NCBI GenBank assembly: GCA_945902735.1
Contig: CAMDNF010000143.1
Coordinates: 1-5,193, forward strand
From: SHWC01 sp945902735
Lineage (GTDB): Bacteria > Pseudomonadota > Alphaproteobacteria > UBA828
Reading direction: 5' to 3'
DNA: 5,193 bases
Shown here: positions 1 to 5,193 of the stretch, in pieces
How positions within the stretch are numbered: position 1 is the first letter of the stretch
Layout of the letters: every line of letters begins with the position of its first letter
Position numbers and translations under genes: made by a program
Notes under the pieces: generated by a model
Database searches by the model: none
Told to the model about the DNA's origin: nothing
What the model saw: the letters and a program-made list of their open reading frames with translations, nothing else

Positions 1-31
1 AAGTCTCGATGAGATTGACTCATCGAGACTT
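1..31. repeat. Stem-loop repeat, copy 1
   Basis: Bases 1-13 (AAGTCTCGATGAG) are the exact reverse complement of 19-31, giving a perfect 13-bp stem with a 5-base loop (ATTGA). The outer part matches a second stem-loop at 109-140: GTCTCGATGA at 3-12 recurs at 109-118, and TCATCGAGACTTGG at 20-33 recurs at 129-142. There is no T-run on either side, so it is not a standard intrinsic terminator. The element may continue left of the window. Its role is unknown; a dispersed palindromic repeat or a protein-binding palindrome are both possible. Confidence 0.75.
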
Positions 32-108
32 GGCCGGCGCGACCGCGCCGCGCCGCCTTGGCGGCGTAAGCCAAGCGCGTGGGACACGCGCGCCCGGCGC
101 CTGAGGGC
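32..108. other. GC-rich non-coding spacer with nested inverted repeats
   Basis: This stretch between the two stem-loops holds no credible gene. It contains several short self-complementary segments: CGCCGC at 51-56 with GCGGCG at 61-66; CTTGGC at 57-62 with GCCAAG at 70-75; and GCGCGTG at 75-81 with CACGCGC at 85-91. The first two share bases, so they would compete for pairing. Such pairings arise easily in very GC-rich DNA, so a structural role is only a possibility. Confidence 0.4.
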
Positions 109-140
109 GTCTCGATGATCGGTTTCGATCATCGAGACTT
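109..140. repeat. Stem-loop repeat, copy 2
   Basis: GTCTCGATGATCG (109-121) pairs perfectly with 126-138 around a GTTT loop at 122-125, a 13-bp stem. The outer stem is the same as in copy 1 at 1-31, but the inner base pairs differ and are still complementary, so pairing is kept although the sequence changed. It begins 15 bases beyond the stop of the crotonase gene and could protect or end that mRNA. It lacks the U-tract of an intrinsic terminator when read on the minus strand. Confidence 0.75.
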
Positions 141-155
141 GGTACGAGCCTGCCC

Positions 156-938
156 CTACCGCCCCTTGAATTGCGGCGGGCGACGTTCGGCGAAAGCGAG
201 CGGCCCTTCGATCGAATCCTCGCTCGCCATCACCTTGTTGAAGAGCAATTCCTCGATCGCAAGGCCGGCCGCGACATCGCGCCCGAGGCCTTCATAGACC
301 GCTTGTTTGGCGGCGCGGACCGCGAGCGGCCCGCGCGAGGCAATCCGGGCCGCCAGCTCATGGGCGAGCGGCAAAAGCCTGGCCTGCGGCACGAGGCGAT
401 TGACCAGGCCGACGCGTAACGCCTCCTCAGCGTCAATGGGATCGCCGCTCAGAATCATTTCAAGCGCCATGCCGAGCGGTATGGCGCGCGGCAGGCGCTG
501 TGTGCCCCCGGCGCCTGGGATGATGGCCCATTTGACCTCGGCGAGGCCGAGCTTGGCATTGGGCGAGCAGAGGCGAATATCGCAGGCCAAGGCCATCTCG
601 AGACCGCCGGCCAAGCAATGACCGTTGATGGCGGCGATGATCGGCTTGGTCAGGGTCAGGCCGCGCGCCAGACCGCCACCGAATTCCCAGGGCGTGGTAT
701 CCCCGCGCGCGATGGCCGCGCGTTGCGCCGGGATCAAACTTTTGAGGTCAGCGCCGGCACAGAAGGATTTGTCGCCAGCGCCCGTTAGAACGGCGACGCG
801 CCAATCCGCCTCGGCATTGAAACGCTCCCAAATGGTCCGTAATTCAGCGTTATGCGCGATATCGAGCGCATTCATCGCATCGGGGCGGTTGATCGTGACC
901 TGAACGACATGGCCGGTCACATGGACGTCAATCGACAT
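156..938 (-). CDS. Enoyl-CoA hydratase/isomerase (crotonase) family protein
   Basis: This 260-residue protein is a complete crotonase-fold enzyme, the family that typically hydrates 2-enoyl-CoA thioesters in fatty-acid or branched-chain and aromatic acid breakdown in the cytoplasm. The oxyanion-hole segments are CAGADLK (residues 60-66) and GHCLAGGLE (106-114). Glu114 and Glu134 are spaced 20 apart, as are the two catalytic glutamates of rat mitochondrial hydratase, and are followed by the IPGAGGTQRLPR segment (140-151). Keeping both glutamates favours a hydratase over a family member with another chemistry, but the exact substrate cannot be read; a CaiD-like or PaaF-like role is possible. 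The ATG at 938 is supported by a GAGGAG ribosome binding site 6 bases upstream, and the stop is TAG. The gene follows era after a 130-base gap containing a palindromic repeat, so it may have its own promoter, though none is obvious. Confidence 0.92.
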   Translation of the reverse strand: MSIDVHVTGHVVQVTINRPDAMNALDIAHNAELRTIWERFNAEADWRVAVLTGAGDKSFCAGADLKSLIPAQRAAIARGDTTPWEFGGGLARGLTLTKPIIAAINGHCLAGGLEMALACDIRLCSPNAKLGLAEVKWAIIPGAGGTQRLPRAIPLGMALEMILSGDPIDAEEALRVGLVNRLVPQARLLPLAHELAARIASRGPLAVRAAKQAVYEGLGRDVAAGLAIEELLFNKVMASEDSIEGPLAFAERRPPQFKGR

Positions 939-944
939 GGTGGG

Positions 945-950
945 CTCCTC
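945..950 (-). promoter_or_regulatory. Ribosome binding site of the crotonase gene
   Basis: Read on the minus strand, GAGGAG lies 6 bases before the ATG at 938. It is the clearest Shine-Dalgarno site in the window, in contrast to the weak sites before the coupled genes lepB and era. This fixes the start and fits independent translation of this gene. Confidence 0.75.
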
Positions 951-975
951 GATTCATTCCGGATAGACAGACCTG

Positions 976-1033
976 GGCTCGATCCGGGCATCCCGCCGCA
1001 AGAAAAGACTGAATGGCCGGCTCGAGCCGGGCA
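976..1033. repeat. Intergenic palindromic repeat between era and the crotonase gene
   Basis: The 18-base arms at 976-993 and 1011-1028 are complementary at 15 of 18 positions around a 17-base spacer, forming an imperfect stem-loop. Two further features are visible: a perfect 14-base palindrome CCGGCTCGAGCCGG at 1017-1030, and GGCTCGATCCGGGCA (976-990) repeated with one mismatch at 1019-1033. Conceptual translation of the plus strand gives PGLDPGI followed, in another frame, by MAGSSRAMTK. From general knowledge, peptides of this form (DPGI, then MAG-S-AMT) come from a palindromic repeat very common between genes in rhizobial genomes. The assignment is recognition from memory, not a database match. 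Confidence 0.65.
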
Positions 1034-1068
1034 ATGACGAAATCAGAAATCGGCGTTGTTACAGGCCG

Positions 1069-1971
1069 CTATCGGCGTGGGAGATCGAGCCCCATGGCGC
1101 GAAGCCGCGCCGGATCGTCAGCCCAATTCTTGCGCACTTTGACAAACAGAAATAGATGCACCCGCCGATCGAGCAAGTCTTCAAGCTCGAGGCGCGCGGC
1201 CTGGCCGATCGCCTTGATGCGCTTGCCTTCCTTGCCAAGCACGATCGGCTTCTGGCTCTCCCTCTGAACGAAGATGGTCGCCTCGATACGCGCGCTACCG
1301 TCCTTCTGCTCTTTGAATTGCTCGGTCTCGACGGTCGCGGCATAGGGCAGTTCATCGCCGAGCTGGATAAATAGCTTCTCGCGCACCACCTCGGCCGCGA
1401 GAAACCGCTCGGTGATGTCGCTCAGCTGATCCTCGGGATAAAGCCATTCGCTCTTTGGCAGATGTTCGGCGAGGTGGCGCACGAGATCCTTGACGCCTTC
1501 GCCCTTCAGGGCCGAAATCATGAACACATCGCTCACGATGCCGCTGTCATCGAGGGCCTTGGCCAAAGGCAGAAGCTTCTCCCGCGCGACCGCATCAACT
1601 TTGTTAATGACCGCGATCGCTTTGCGCCCGATTTCGCGCACGCCTTCGATAATTCGTCGCGCATCATCATCAAGCCCGCGCGTCGAGTCGATCAATATGA
1701 CGGTCAAATCAGCTTCACCAGCACCGGCCCACGCGGCCTCGACCATGGCGCGGTCAAGCGTGCGTTTCGGCGCGAATATGCCCGGCGTATCGACCAAAAC
1801 GATTTGCGAACTGCCTTCGATGTGCACGCCACGAATGCGTGCGCGCGTGGTTTGCACCTTGGGCGAAACGATCGTGATCTTGCGCCCAACGATCAAATTC
1901 ACCAGCGTCGATTTGCCGGCGTTCGGCGCGCCTAAAATTGCCACGAAGCCGGCCCGCTTAGGTTCAACCAT
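1069..1971 (-). CDS. era: GTPase Era
   Basis: Era is an essential GTPase that binds the 3' end of 16S rRNA and guides 30S subunit maturation. The 300-residue product matches the usual length (301 in E. coli). The GTPase motifs are in order: G1 GAPNAGKS (14-21), G2 around Thr42 in QTTRARIRG, G3 DTPG (61-64), G4 NKVD (123-126) and G5 SAL (153-155). The C-terminal KH RNA-binding domain carries GKEG at 246-249, inside VLGKEGKRIKAIG, and ends with the typical KVRKNWADD segment. The frame is open for 39 more codons upstream, but that part lies inside rnc and is unlike Era. The ATG at 1971 gives the family's N-terminus (MVEPKRAGFVAILG). This start overlaps the rnc stop by 8 bases and has no clear Shine-Dalgarno site, which suggests coupling to rnc translation. 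The stop is TAG. Confidence 0.97.
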   Translation of the reverse strand: MVEPKRAGFVAILGAPNAGKSTLVNLIVGRKITIVSPKVQTTRARIRGVHIEGSSQIVLVDTPGIFAPKRTLDRAMVEAAWAGAGEADLTVILIDSTRGLDDDARRIIEGVREIGRKAIAVINKVDAVAREKLLPLAKALDDSGIVSDVFMISALKGEGVKDLVRHLAEHLPKSEWLYPEDQLSDITERFLAAEVVREKLFIQLGDELPYAATVETEQFKEQKDGSARIEATIFVQRESQKPIVLGKEGKRIKAIGQAARLELEDLLDRRVHLFLFVKVRKNWADDPARLRAMGLDLPRR

Positions 1972-2698
1972 GATCGACGGCCGTGATGTTATCCAATAGC
2001 GCGAGGGCTGCTGCTTGCTCGGCCTCGCGCTTCGATGCGCCGGCGGCACGGACCGGCTCCAACCCATCGATCGTGACCTCGACCTCAAAGCGTGGCGCGT
2101 GGGGTTCGCCCGAGATCGTCACGATCTGGTAGGCTGGCCGCCGGCGCTTGCGCGCCTGAGCCCATTCCTGAAGCGCGGTCTTGGGATCCTTCGGTGGCGG
2201 CATCGATTCATCGATCAGCGGTTCGATTTGCGCGAGCACGAAACGCTCCGCGACCGCGAAGCCGCCATCGAGATAGAGCGCCGCGATCACCGCTTCGAAC
2301 GCATTGGCGAGGCCAGCCGGTCGCTGCTGCCCATCGCTTTCGATCTCGCTCGCGCCAAGCACAAGGACAGGGCCGAGGCCCAACGTGCGTGCGAGGCACG
2401 CCAATGTTTCGCCGCGAACGAGGGCGCTGAAACGACGCGCGAGCGAGCCCTCGGCCTCAGCCGGAAAGCGGCGATAAAGCAATGTTGCGACCACGAGGCC
2501 GAGCACACGATCGCCGAGGAATTCAAGCCGCTGATTGTTGCGGGCCGGCGCGCCATCGGCGCTCGGATGGGTGAGCGCGCGGGCGAGCAGAGCCGGGTTG
2601 CTGAACTTGTGGCCGAGGGTGGGCTCAAGCGCGCTCGCCGCTTCGAGCGCGCGTACTTCGAGTGTCTTGCGTGTCGCGCCCTTGCGGCGGCTCGTCAC
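1964..2698 (-). CDS. rnc: Ribonuclease III
   Basis: RNase III cleaves double-stranded RNA, chiefly rRNA precursors and structured mRNAs. The 244-residue product has the nuclease domain first, with signature NNQRLEFLGDRVLGL at 54-68, then a double-stranded-RNA-binding domain at about 172-238 that begins DPKTALQEWA and ends with SKREAEQAAA. Compared with E. coli, Glu41 and Asp45 correspond to Glu59 and Asp63, and Glu117 to Glu135. The position of E. coli Asp114 is Asn132 here (codon AAT at 2303-2305), which is unusual for a metal-site residue. The start chosen is GTG at 2698, 10 bases after the lepB stop. It is the only ATG, GTG or TTG in frame between that stop and the conserved domain. A longer in-frame ATG at 2821 lies inside lepB and adds 41 residues unlike the family. 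The binding site is weak (AAGTGAG overlapping the lepB stop), so coupling to lepB is likely. Confidence 0.95.
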   Translation of the reverse strand: MTSRRKGATRKTLEVRALEAASALEPTLGHKFSNPALLARALTHPSADGAPARNNQRLEFLGDRVLGLVVATLLYRRFPAEAEGSLARRFSALVRGETLACLARTLGLGPVLVLGASEIESDGQQRPAGLANAFEAVIAALYLDGGFAVAERFVLAQIEPLIDESMPPPKDPKTALQEWAQARKRRRPAYQIVTISGEPHAPRFEVEVTIDGLEPVRAAGASKREAEQAAALALLDNITAVDHG

Positions 2699-2708
2699 AA
2701 CGCGGCAC

Positions 2709-3470
2709 TCACTTGATCTCCGTGAAGAGGCGGCTGCCACGGATGGCCGAACCCCATTTCCAGACCTCCCAGAAATGGGCGGTGCCGTTTGAGGAAAAGA
2801 AAATCGAATCAGCGCGGCCAATCAAATTTTCCTCGGGAATGTAGCCGACTTGTTGCGCACGGGAATCGAGCGAGGAATCGCGGTTGTCTCCCATGCCAAA
2901 ATAGTGTCCTTCGGGCACAACAAAGACAGTGGTGTTGTCGAGCAATCCATCCGACACACGATCTAGCGTGGTGAAACTTTTGCCATTCGGCAGTGTTTCA
3001 ATAAACCGCGGGATGCGCTGTTCACTGCCCTGGGCATCGGTATAAACATAATCTTCGATTTGCTCGCGCGGCACGGGTTCGCCGTTGATATAGAGCATGC
3101 TGTTCAACATTTGGATGCGATCGCCCGGTAATCCAATGATGCGCTTGATGTAGTCGGTCTCATTGTCGGTTGGCAGTTTGAAGACCGCGACGTCGCCGCG
3201 CTCAGGCACGGAATGCAAAATGCGGCCCGAAAACAAACGCGGGCTCCACGGCAACGAGTAATGCGTATAACCATAGGAAAATTTTGAGACGAACAAATAA
3301 TCGCCGACGAGAAGTGTCGGAATCATCGAGCCTGATGGAATGTTGAACGGCTCATAGGCCACGGTACGCACGACCATTGCGGCAATTACCGCATAGAGGA
3401 TCGTCTTGAAGGTTTCCCAAAGCGTGCCACCGCGTCGCTTTTTTTTCGTGGAAATGGTCGTGTTACTCAT
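2709..3470 (-). CDS. lepB: Signal peptidase I
   Basis: LepB removes signal peptides from exported proteins on the periplasmic face of the inner membrane. The 253-residue product starts with a basic cytoplasmic tail (KKKRR at 9-13), followed by one hydrophobic membrane segment at about 19-39. The S26 family boxes follow: IPSGSMIPTL (44-53) with the catalytic Ser48, RGDVAVFKLP (91-100), YIKRIIGLPGD (107-117) with the general base Lys109, and GDNRDSSLDSR (194-204). The single membrane anchor is normal for alphaproteobacteria; E. coli LepB has two. Its ATG overlaps the acpS stop by 8 bases and lacks a strong ribosome binding site. Two sampled 60-base stretches (2821-2940) are about 52% GC, against about 62% for 1201-1260 in era. 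A run of eight A residues (minus strand, 3446-3439) encodes part of the lysine cluster. The stop is TGA. Confidence 0.97.
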   Translation of the reverse strand: MSNTTISTKKKRRGGTLWETFKTILYAVIAAMVVRTVAYEPFNIPSGSMIPTLLVGDYLFVSKFSYGYTHYSLPWSPRLFSGRILHSVPERGDVAVFKLPTDNETDYIKRIIGLPGDRIQMLNSMLYINGEPVPREQIEDYVYTDAQGSEQRIPRFIETLPNGKSFTTLDRVSDGLLDNTTVFVVPEGHYFGMGDNRDSSLDSRAQQVGYIPEENLIGRADSIFFSSNGTAHFWEVWKWGSAIRGSRLFTEIK

Positions 3471-3894
3471 GAGCGGGAACAGCCGTGATAATGACGATGG
3501 CCTGGGCGGTCGGGGGTTCGTCGGTGAGTGATACGTCGATGCGGGCTTCCATGCCGGGTGGGATCAGCGCTCGCAGACGTGCCGCGGCACCCCCCGATAA
3601 TTGCATGGTCGGCTTGCCACCGGGCAAATTCTCGACCGCCATGTCGCGCCAATAGACGCCATGTCTCAGGCCAGTGCCGAGCGCCTTGGAGCAGGCTTCC
3701 TTCGCGGCGAAGCGGCGTGCATAGCTGGCTGCGCGTGAGGCGCGGCGTTCGCATTTTTGGCGCTCGATTTCGGTGAAGACGCGGTGGGTAAAGCGCTCGC
3801 CAAACCGGTCGAGCGTGCGTTCGATCCGATCAATATCGATCAAATCGCTGCCGAGCCCAATGATGAAGGGTGTCGAAGGCTTCGTGCCAGTCAT
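3463..3894 (-). CDS. acpS: Holo-[acyl-carrier-protein] synthase
   Basis: AcpS transfers 4'-phosphopantetheine from CoA to a serine of apo-ACP, activating it for fatty-acid and lipid synthesis in the cytoplasm. The 143-residue product carries the two magnesium-binding motifs of the family: GLGSDLIDIDRIE (13-25) with Asp17, and FAAKEACSKALGTG (62-75) with Glu66. The C-terminal strand region VSLTDEPPTAQAIVII (121-136) closes the fold. About ten residues precede the conserved IIGLGSDL, so it is slightly longer than the E. coli enzyme (about 126). The ATG at 3894 overlaps the pdxJ stop as ATGA, and GGGGAG lies 8 bases upstream. The 3' end overlaps lepB by 8 bases. The pairing with pdxJ is the same as in many proteobacteria, including E. 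coli. Confidence 0.96.
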   Translation of the reverse strand: MTGTKPSTPFIIGLGSDLIDIDRIERTLDRFGERFTHRVFTEIERQKCERRASRAASYARRFAAKEACSKALGTGLRHGVYWRDMAVENLPGGKPTMQLSGGAAARLRALIPPGMEARIDVSLTDEPPTAQAIVIITAVPAHE

Positions 3895-4649
3895 GCGCTG
3901 CGCTCCCCGAGCGCTTCCGCTCGCGCTTTATCCATCAACGAGCGCATGCGACGAATGGCGCTATCGAGCCCACTAAAAATCGCCTCGCCGATCAGAAAAT
4001 GACCAATGTTGAGCTCGACGACCTCAGCAATAGCGGCGATCGGCCCGACCGTGTCGTAAGACAGGCCGTGGCCAGCACGCACCTCAAGGCCGAGCGAGGC
4101 CCCAAAGCGCGCCGCATCCGCGATCCGGCGAAGCTCGGCCTGACGAGCCGGCCCGGGGGGCAAGTCACAATAATGCCCGGTGTGGAGCTCGACCGCCGGC
4201 GCCCCAACGGCGACGCAGGCTTCAAGTTGACGGGGCGACGGATCGACGAAAATCGACACGAAAATGCCCGCGTCCTTGAGGCGCTCGACATAAGGTTTGA
4301 GTTCGTCGGCATGGCCGAGAACATCAAGCCCACCCTCGGTGGTCAATTCGCGACGTTTCTCAGGTACCAGACAGGCCCCTTCGGGCGCGTGGCGGAGCGC
4401 AATACCTAGCATCTCTTCGGTCGCTGCCATCTCAAGATTGAGCGGCAGGTCGATCTCATCGATCAACCGCGCGATATCCTCATCGCCGATGTGGCGGCGG
4501 TCTTCTCGCAGATGCGCAACAATGCCGTCTGCGCCGGCGCTGGCCGCCATGGCGGCCGCGCGCAAGGGCTCAGGGTGGCGGCCGCCCCGCGCATTGCGGA
4601 TGGTCGCCACGTGATCAATGTTGACGCCTAGTCGGAGTGCTTCGGTCAT
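3891..4649 (-). CDS. pdxJ: Pyridoxine 5'-phosphate synthase
   Basis: PdxJ condenses 1-deoxyxylulose 5-phosphate with 3-amino-2-oxopropyl phosphate to give pyridoxine 5'-phosphate, the last ring-forming step of the DXP-dependent vitamin B6 route. The 252-residue TIM barrel has all the landmarks: GVNIDHVATIRNARGG (8-23), HLREDRRHIGDEDI (46-59), NLEMA (71-75), LVPEKR (94-99), TTEGGLDV (103-110), AGHGL (192-196) and ELNIGHFLIG (212-221). His46, Glu73 and His194 correspond to E. coli active-site His45, Glu72 and His193. The start is taken as ATG at 4649 because it gives the family's N-terminus, with a modest GGACGG upstream. Another in-frame ATG at 4694 would add 15 residues unlike the family and has no binding site. 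The gap to the upstream rel/spoT gene is 94 bases. The stop TGA overlaps acpS. Confidence 0.96.
   Translation of the reverse strand: MTEALRLGVNIDHVATIRNARGGRHPEPLRAAAMAASAGADGIVAHLREDRRHIGDEDIARLIDEIDLPLNLEMAATEEMLGIALRHAPEGACLVPEKRRELTTEGGLDVLGHADELKPYVERLKDAGIFVSIFVDPSPRQLEACVAVGAPAVELHTGHYCDLPPGPARQAELRRIADAARFGASLGLEVRAGHGLSYDTVGPIAAIAEVVELNIGHFLIGEAIFSGLDSAIRRMRSLMDKARAEALGERSA
3903..3908 (-). promoter_or_regulatory. Ribosome binding site of acpS, inside pdxJ
   Basis: GGGGAG on the minus strand lies within the last codons of pdxJ, 8 bases before the acpS ATG. Together with the ATGA stop/start overlap it supports the chosen acpS start and coupled translation. Confidence 0.65.
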
Positions 4650-4743
4650 CGCCCGCCGTCCGGGCCGAACCGCCGGATCGCTGCTATGGCGCATGGATTA
4701 CGCGATATAGGCGCCTCGCGCAAGGACTGGCGGGGTTTTGGGC
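4650..4743 (-). other. Gap between rel/spoT and pdxJ
   Basis: These 94 bases hold no gene and no clear intrinsic terminator. A TATATC hexamer at 4709-4704 (minus strand) could be a -10 element for the pdxJ block, but no convincing -35 sits 16-18 bases before it. An 8-base palindrome AGGCGCCT overlaps that area. This is the longest gap in the pdxJ-era block, so it is the most likely place for an internal promoter, but the sequence does not prove one. Confidence 0.3.
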
Positions 4744-5193
4744 TCAACTTACCGTTCGCTCGACCTGGCTGATGCTCGGAACCGTACGGAGCGCCGCAAC
4801 AACGTGGTTCAAGTGCTTGACGTCATGGACTTCGACGTCGATTAGGAACTCGAAAAATTCGGCCGAGCGGTTAACCACTTTCAGATTGTTGATATTGCCG
4901 TGCGCCTTGCCGATGGCCCCCGCGAGGGCGCCAAGCGAGCCGGGTTCATTGATCACCGTCACCTTCAGCCTGCCGACATGGGCCTGGCCGTCTATCCCTT
5001 CGACATCCCAGGACAAATCGAGCCAGCGCTCGGGCGTATCGTGGAAAGCCTCAAGGCTGTCACAGTCGATCGTATGAACGGTCACCCCCTTGCCGGTTGC
5101 CACAATCCCGACGATGCGATCGCCGGGCAAGGGGTGGCAGCAGCTGGCGATATGAACCGCGACGCCCGGCGTCAGGCCCTTGATCGGGATACC
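4744..5193 (-). CDS. rsh: RelA/SpoT-family (p)ppGpp synthetase/hydrolase, C-terminal part
   Basis: This is the last 149 residues of a bifunctional Rel/SpoT (Rsh) protein, which makes and degrades the alarmone (p)ppGpp. The reading frame is open to the window edge, so the gene continues beyond 5193 and the catalytic domains (usually in the first half of about 740 residues) are not seen. Visible are the conserved-cysteine/zinc-finger-like domain, with SCCHPLPGDRIVGI (fragment residues 17-30) and VHTIDC (39-44), then a C-terminal ACT domain at about 73-149 that begins AHVGRLKVTVINEPGSLG. These regulatory domains contact the ribosome and control the balance of synthesis and hydrolysis. A TTG codon at 5130 is not the start; it is the Leu of CCHPLPGD. 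Alphaproteobacteria usually have one long Rsh enzyme, and its position directly before pdxJ fits that. The stop is TGA. Confidence 0.95.
   Translation of the reverse strand, partial: GIPIKGLTPGVAVHIASCCHPLPGDRIVGIVATGKGVTVHTIDCDSLEAFHDTPERWLDLSWDVEGIDGQAHVGRLKVTVINEPGSLGALAGAIGKAHGNINNLKVVNRSAEFFEFLIDVEVHDVKHLNHVVAALRTVPSISQVERTVS

Noticed and set aside
109..140. Stem-loop as an intrinsic terminator of the crotonase gene.
   Set aside because: The stem is strong but there is no T-run after it on the minus strand or on the plus strand, so the standard signature is absent.
79..297. A 72-codon plus-strand frame starting in the left non-coding region.
   Set aside because: Most of it is antisense to the crotonase 3' end, and it crosses the stem-loop repeat; there is no binding site or family resemblance.
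852..1267. Small plus-strand frames of 61 and 84 codons crossing the era/crotonase gap.
   Set aside because: Their PGLDPGI and MAGSSRAMTK stretches come from the palindromic repeat, and the rest is antisense to real genes.
1462..1999. Plus-strand open frames of 157 and 169 codons opposite era.
   Set aside because: They are antisense to the conserved GTPase domain, overlap each other in different frames, and resemble no known family.
1972..2088. A 39-residue N-terminal extension of Era in the same frame.
   Set aside because: The extension is a basic, Ser/Arg-rich out-of-frame reading of the rnc 3' end and has no counterpart in Era proteins.
2015..2716. A 233-codon open frame on the plus strand opposite rnc.
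   Set aside because: It lies wholly antisense to a clear RNase III gene, has no recognisable domain, and is rich in Arg and Ala as expected of GC-rich shadow frames.
2699..2821. A longer RNase III starting at ATG 2821.
   Set aside because: The added 41 residues overlap the end of lepB and do not resemble RNase III; GTG 2698 gives a normal length.
3870..4409. A 179-codon plus-strand frame opposite pdxJ.
   Set aside because: It is antisense to a well-conserved pdxJ, and its composition mirrors the opposite strand; no domain or ribosome binding site was seen.

Overview
The window reads as a chromosomal, housekeeping stretch of a GC-rich alphaproteobacterium, most probably in the Hyphomicrobiales (Rhizobiales). 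The evidence is the gene order rel/spoT - pdxJ - acpS - lepB - rnc - era, which is characteristic of that class; the alphaproteobacterial flavour of the proteins (for example the LGDRVLGL form of the RNase III signature); and an intergenic palindromic repeat of a type abundant in rhizobial genomes. A genus cannot be fixed from this sequence alone.

All seven genes lie on the minus strand, so the reading order runs from the right edge to the left. At 5193-4744 is the C-terminal end of a (p)ppGpp synthetase/hydrolase (Rel/SpoT/Rsh), cut by the window edge. After a 94-base gap comes a tight block: pdxJ (4649-3891), acpS (3894-3463), lepB (3470-2709), rnc (2698-1964) and era (1971-1069). Stops and starts overlap by 4 bases at pdxJ/acpS and by 8 bases at both acpS/lepB and rnc/era; lepB and rnc are 10 bases apart. 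This strongly suggests one transcript with translational coupling. A 130-base gap holding a palindromic repeat follows, then an enoyl-CoA hydratase/crotonase gene (938-156). The last 155 bases are non-coding and hold two copies of a 13-bp perfect stem-loop flanking a GC-rich, self-complementary stretch.

The block joins several growth-linked functions: alarmone control (Rsh), pyridoxine 5'-phosphate synthesis (PdxJ), activation of acyl carrier protein (AcpS), signal-peptide cleavage at the inner membrane (LepB), and RNA processing and 30S assembly (RNase III and Era). The crotonase is not functionally tied to these. It sits where many alphaproteobacteria carry recO, after a repeat-bearing gap, so it may be a separate unit.

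No undescribed system is evident. The points most worth a second look are an Asp-to-Asn change at a conserved active-site acidic position of RNase III, the paired stem-loop element at the left edge, and the palindromic repeat that marks the synteny change after era.
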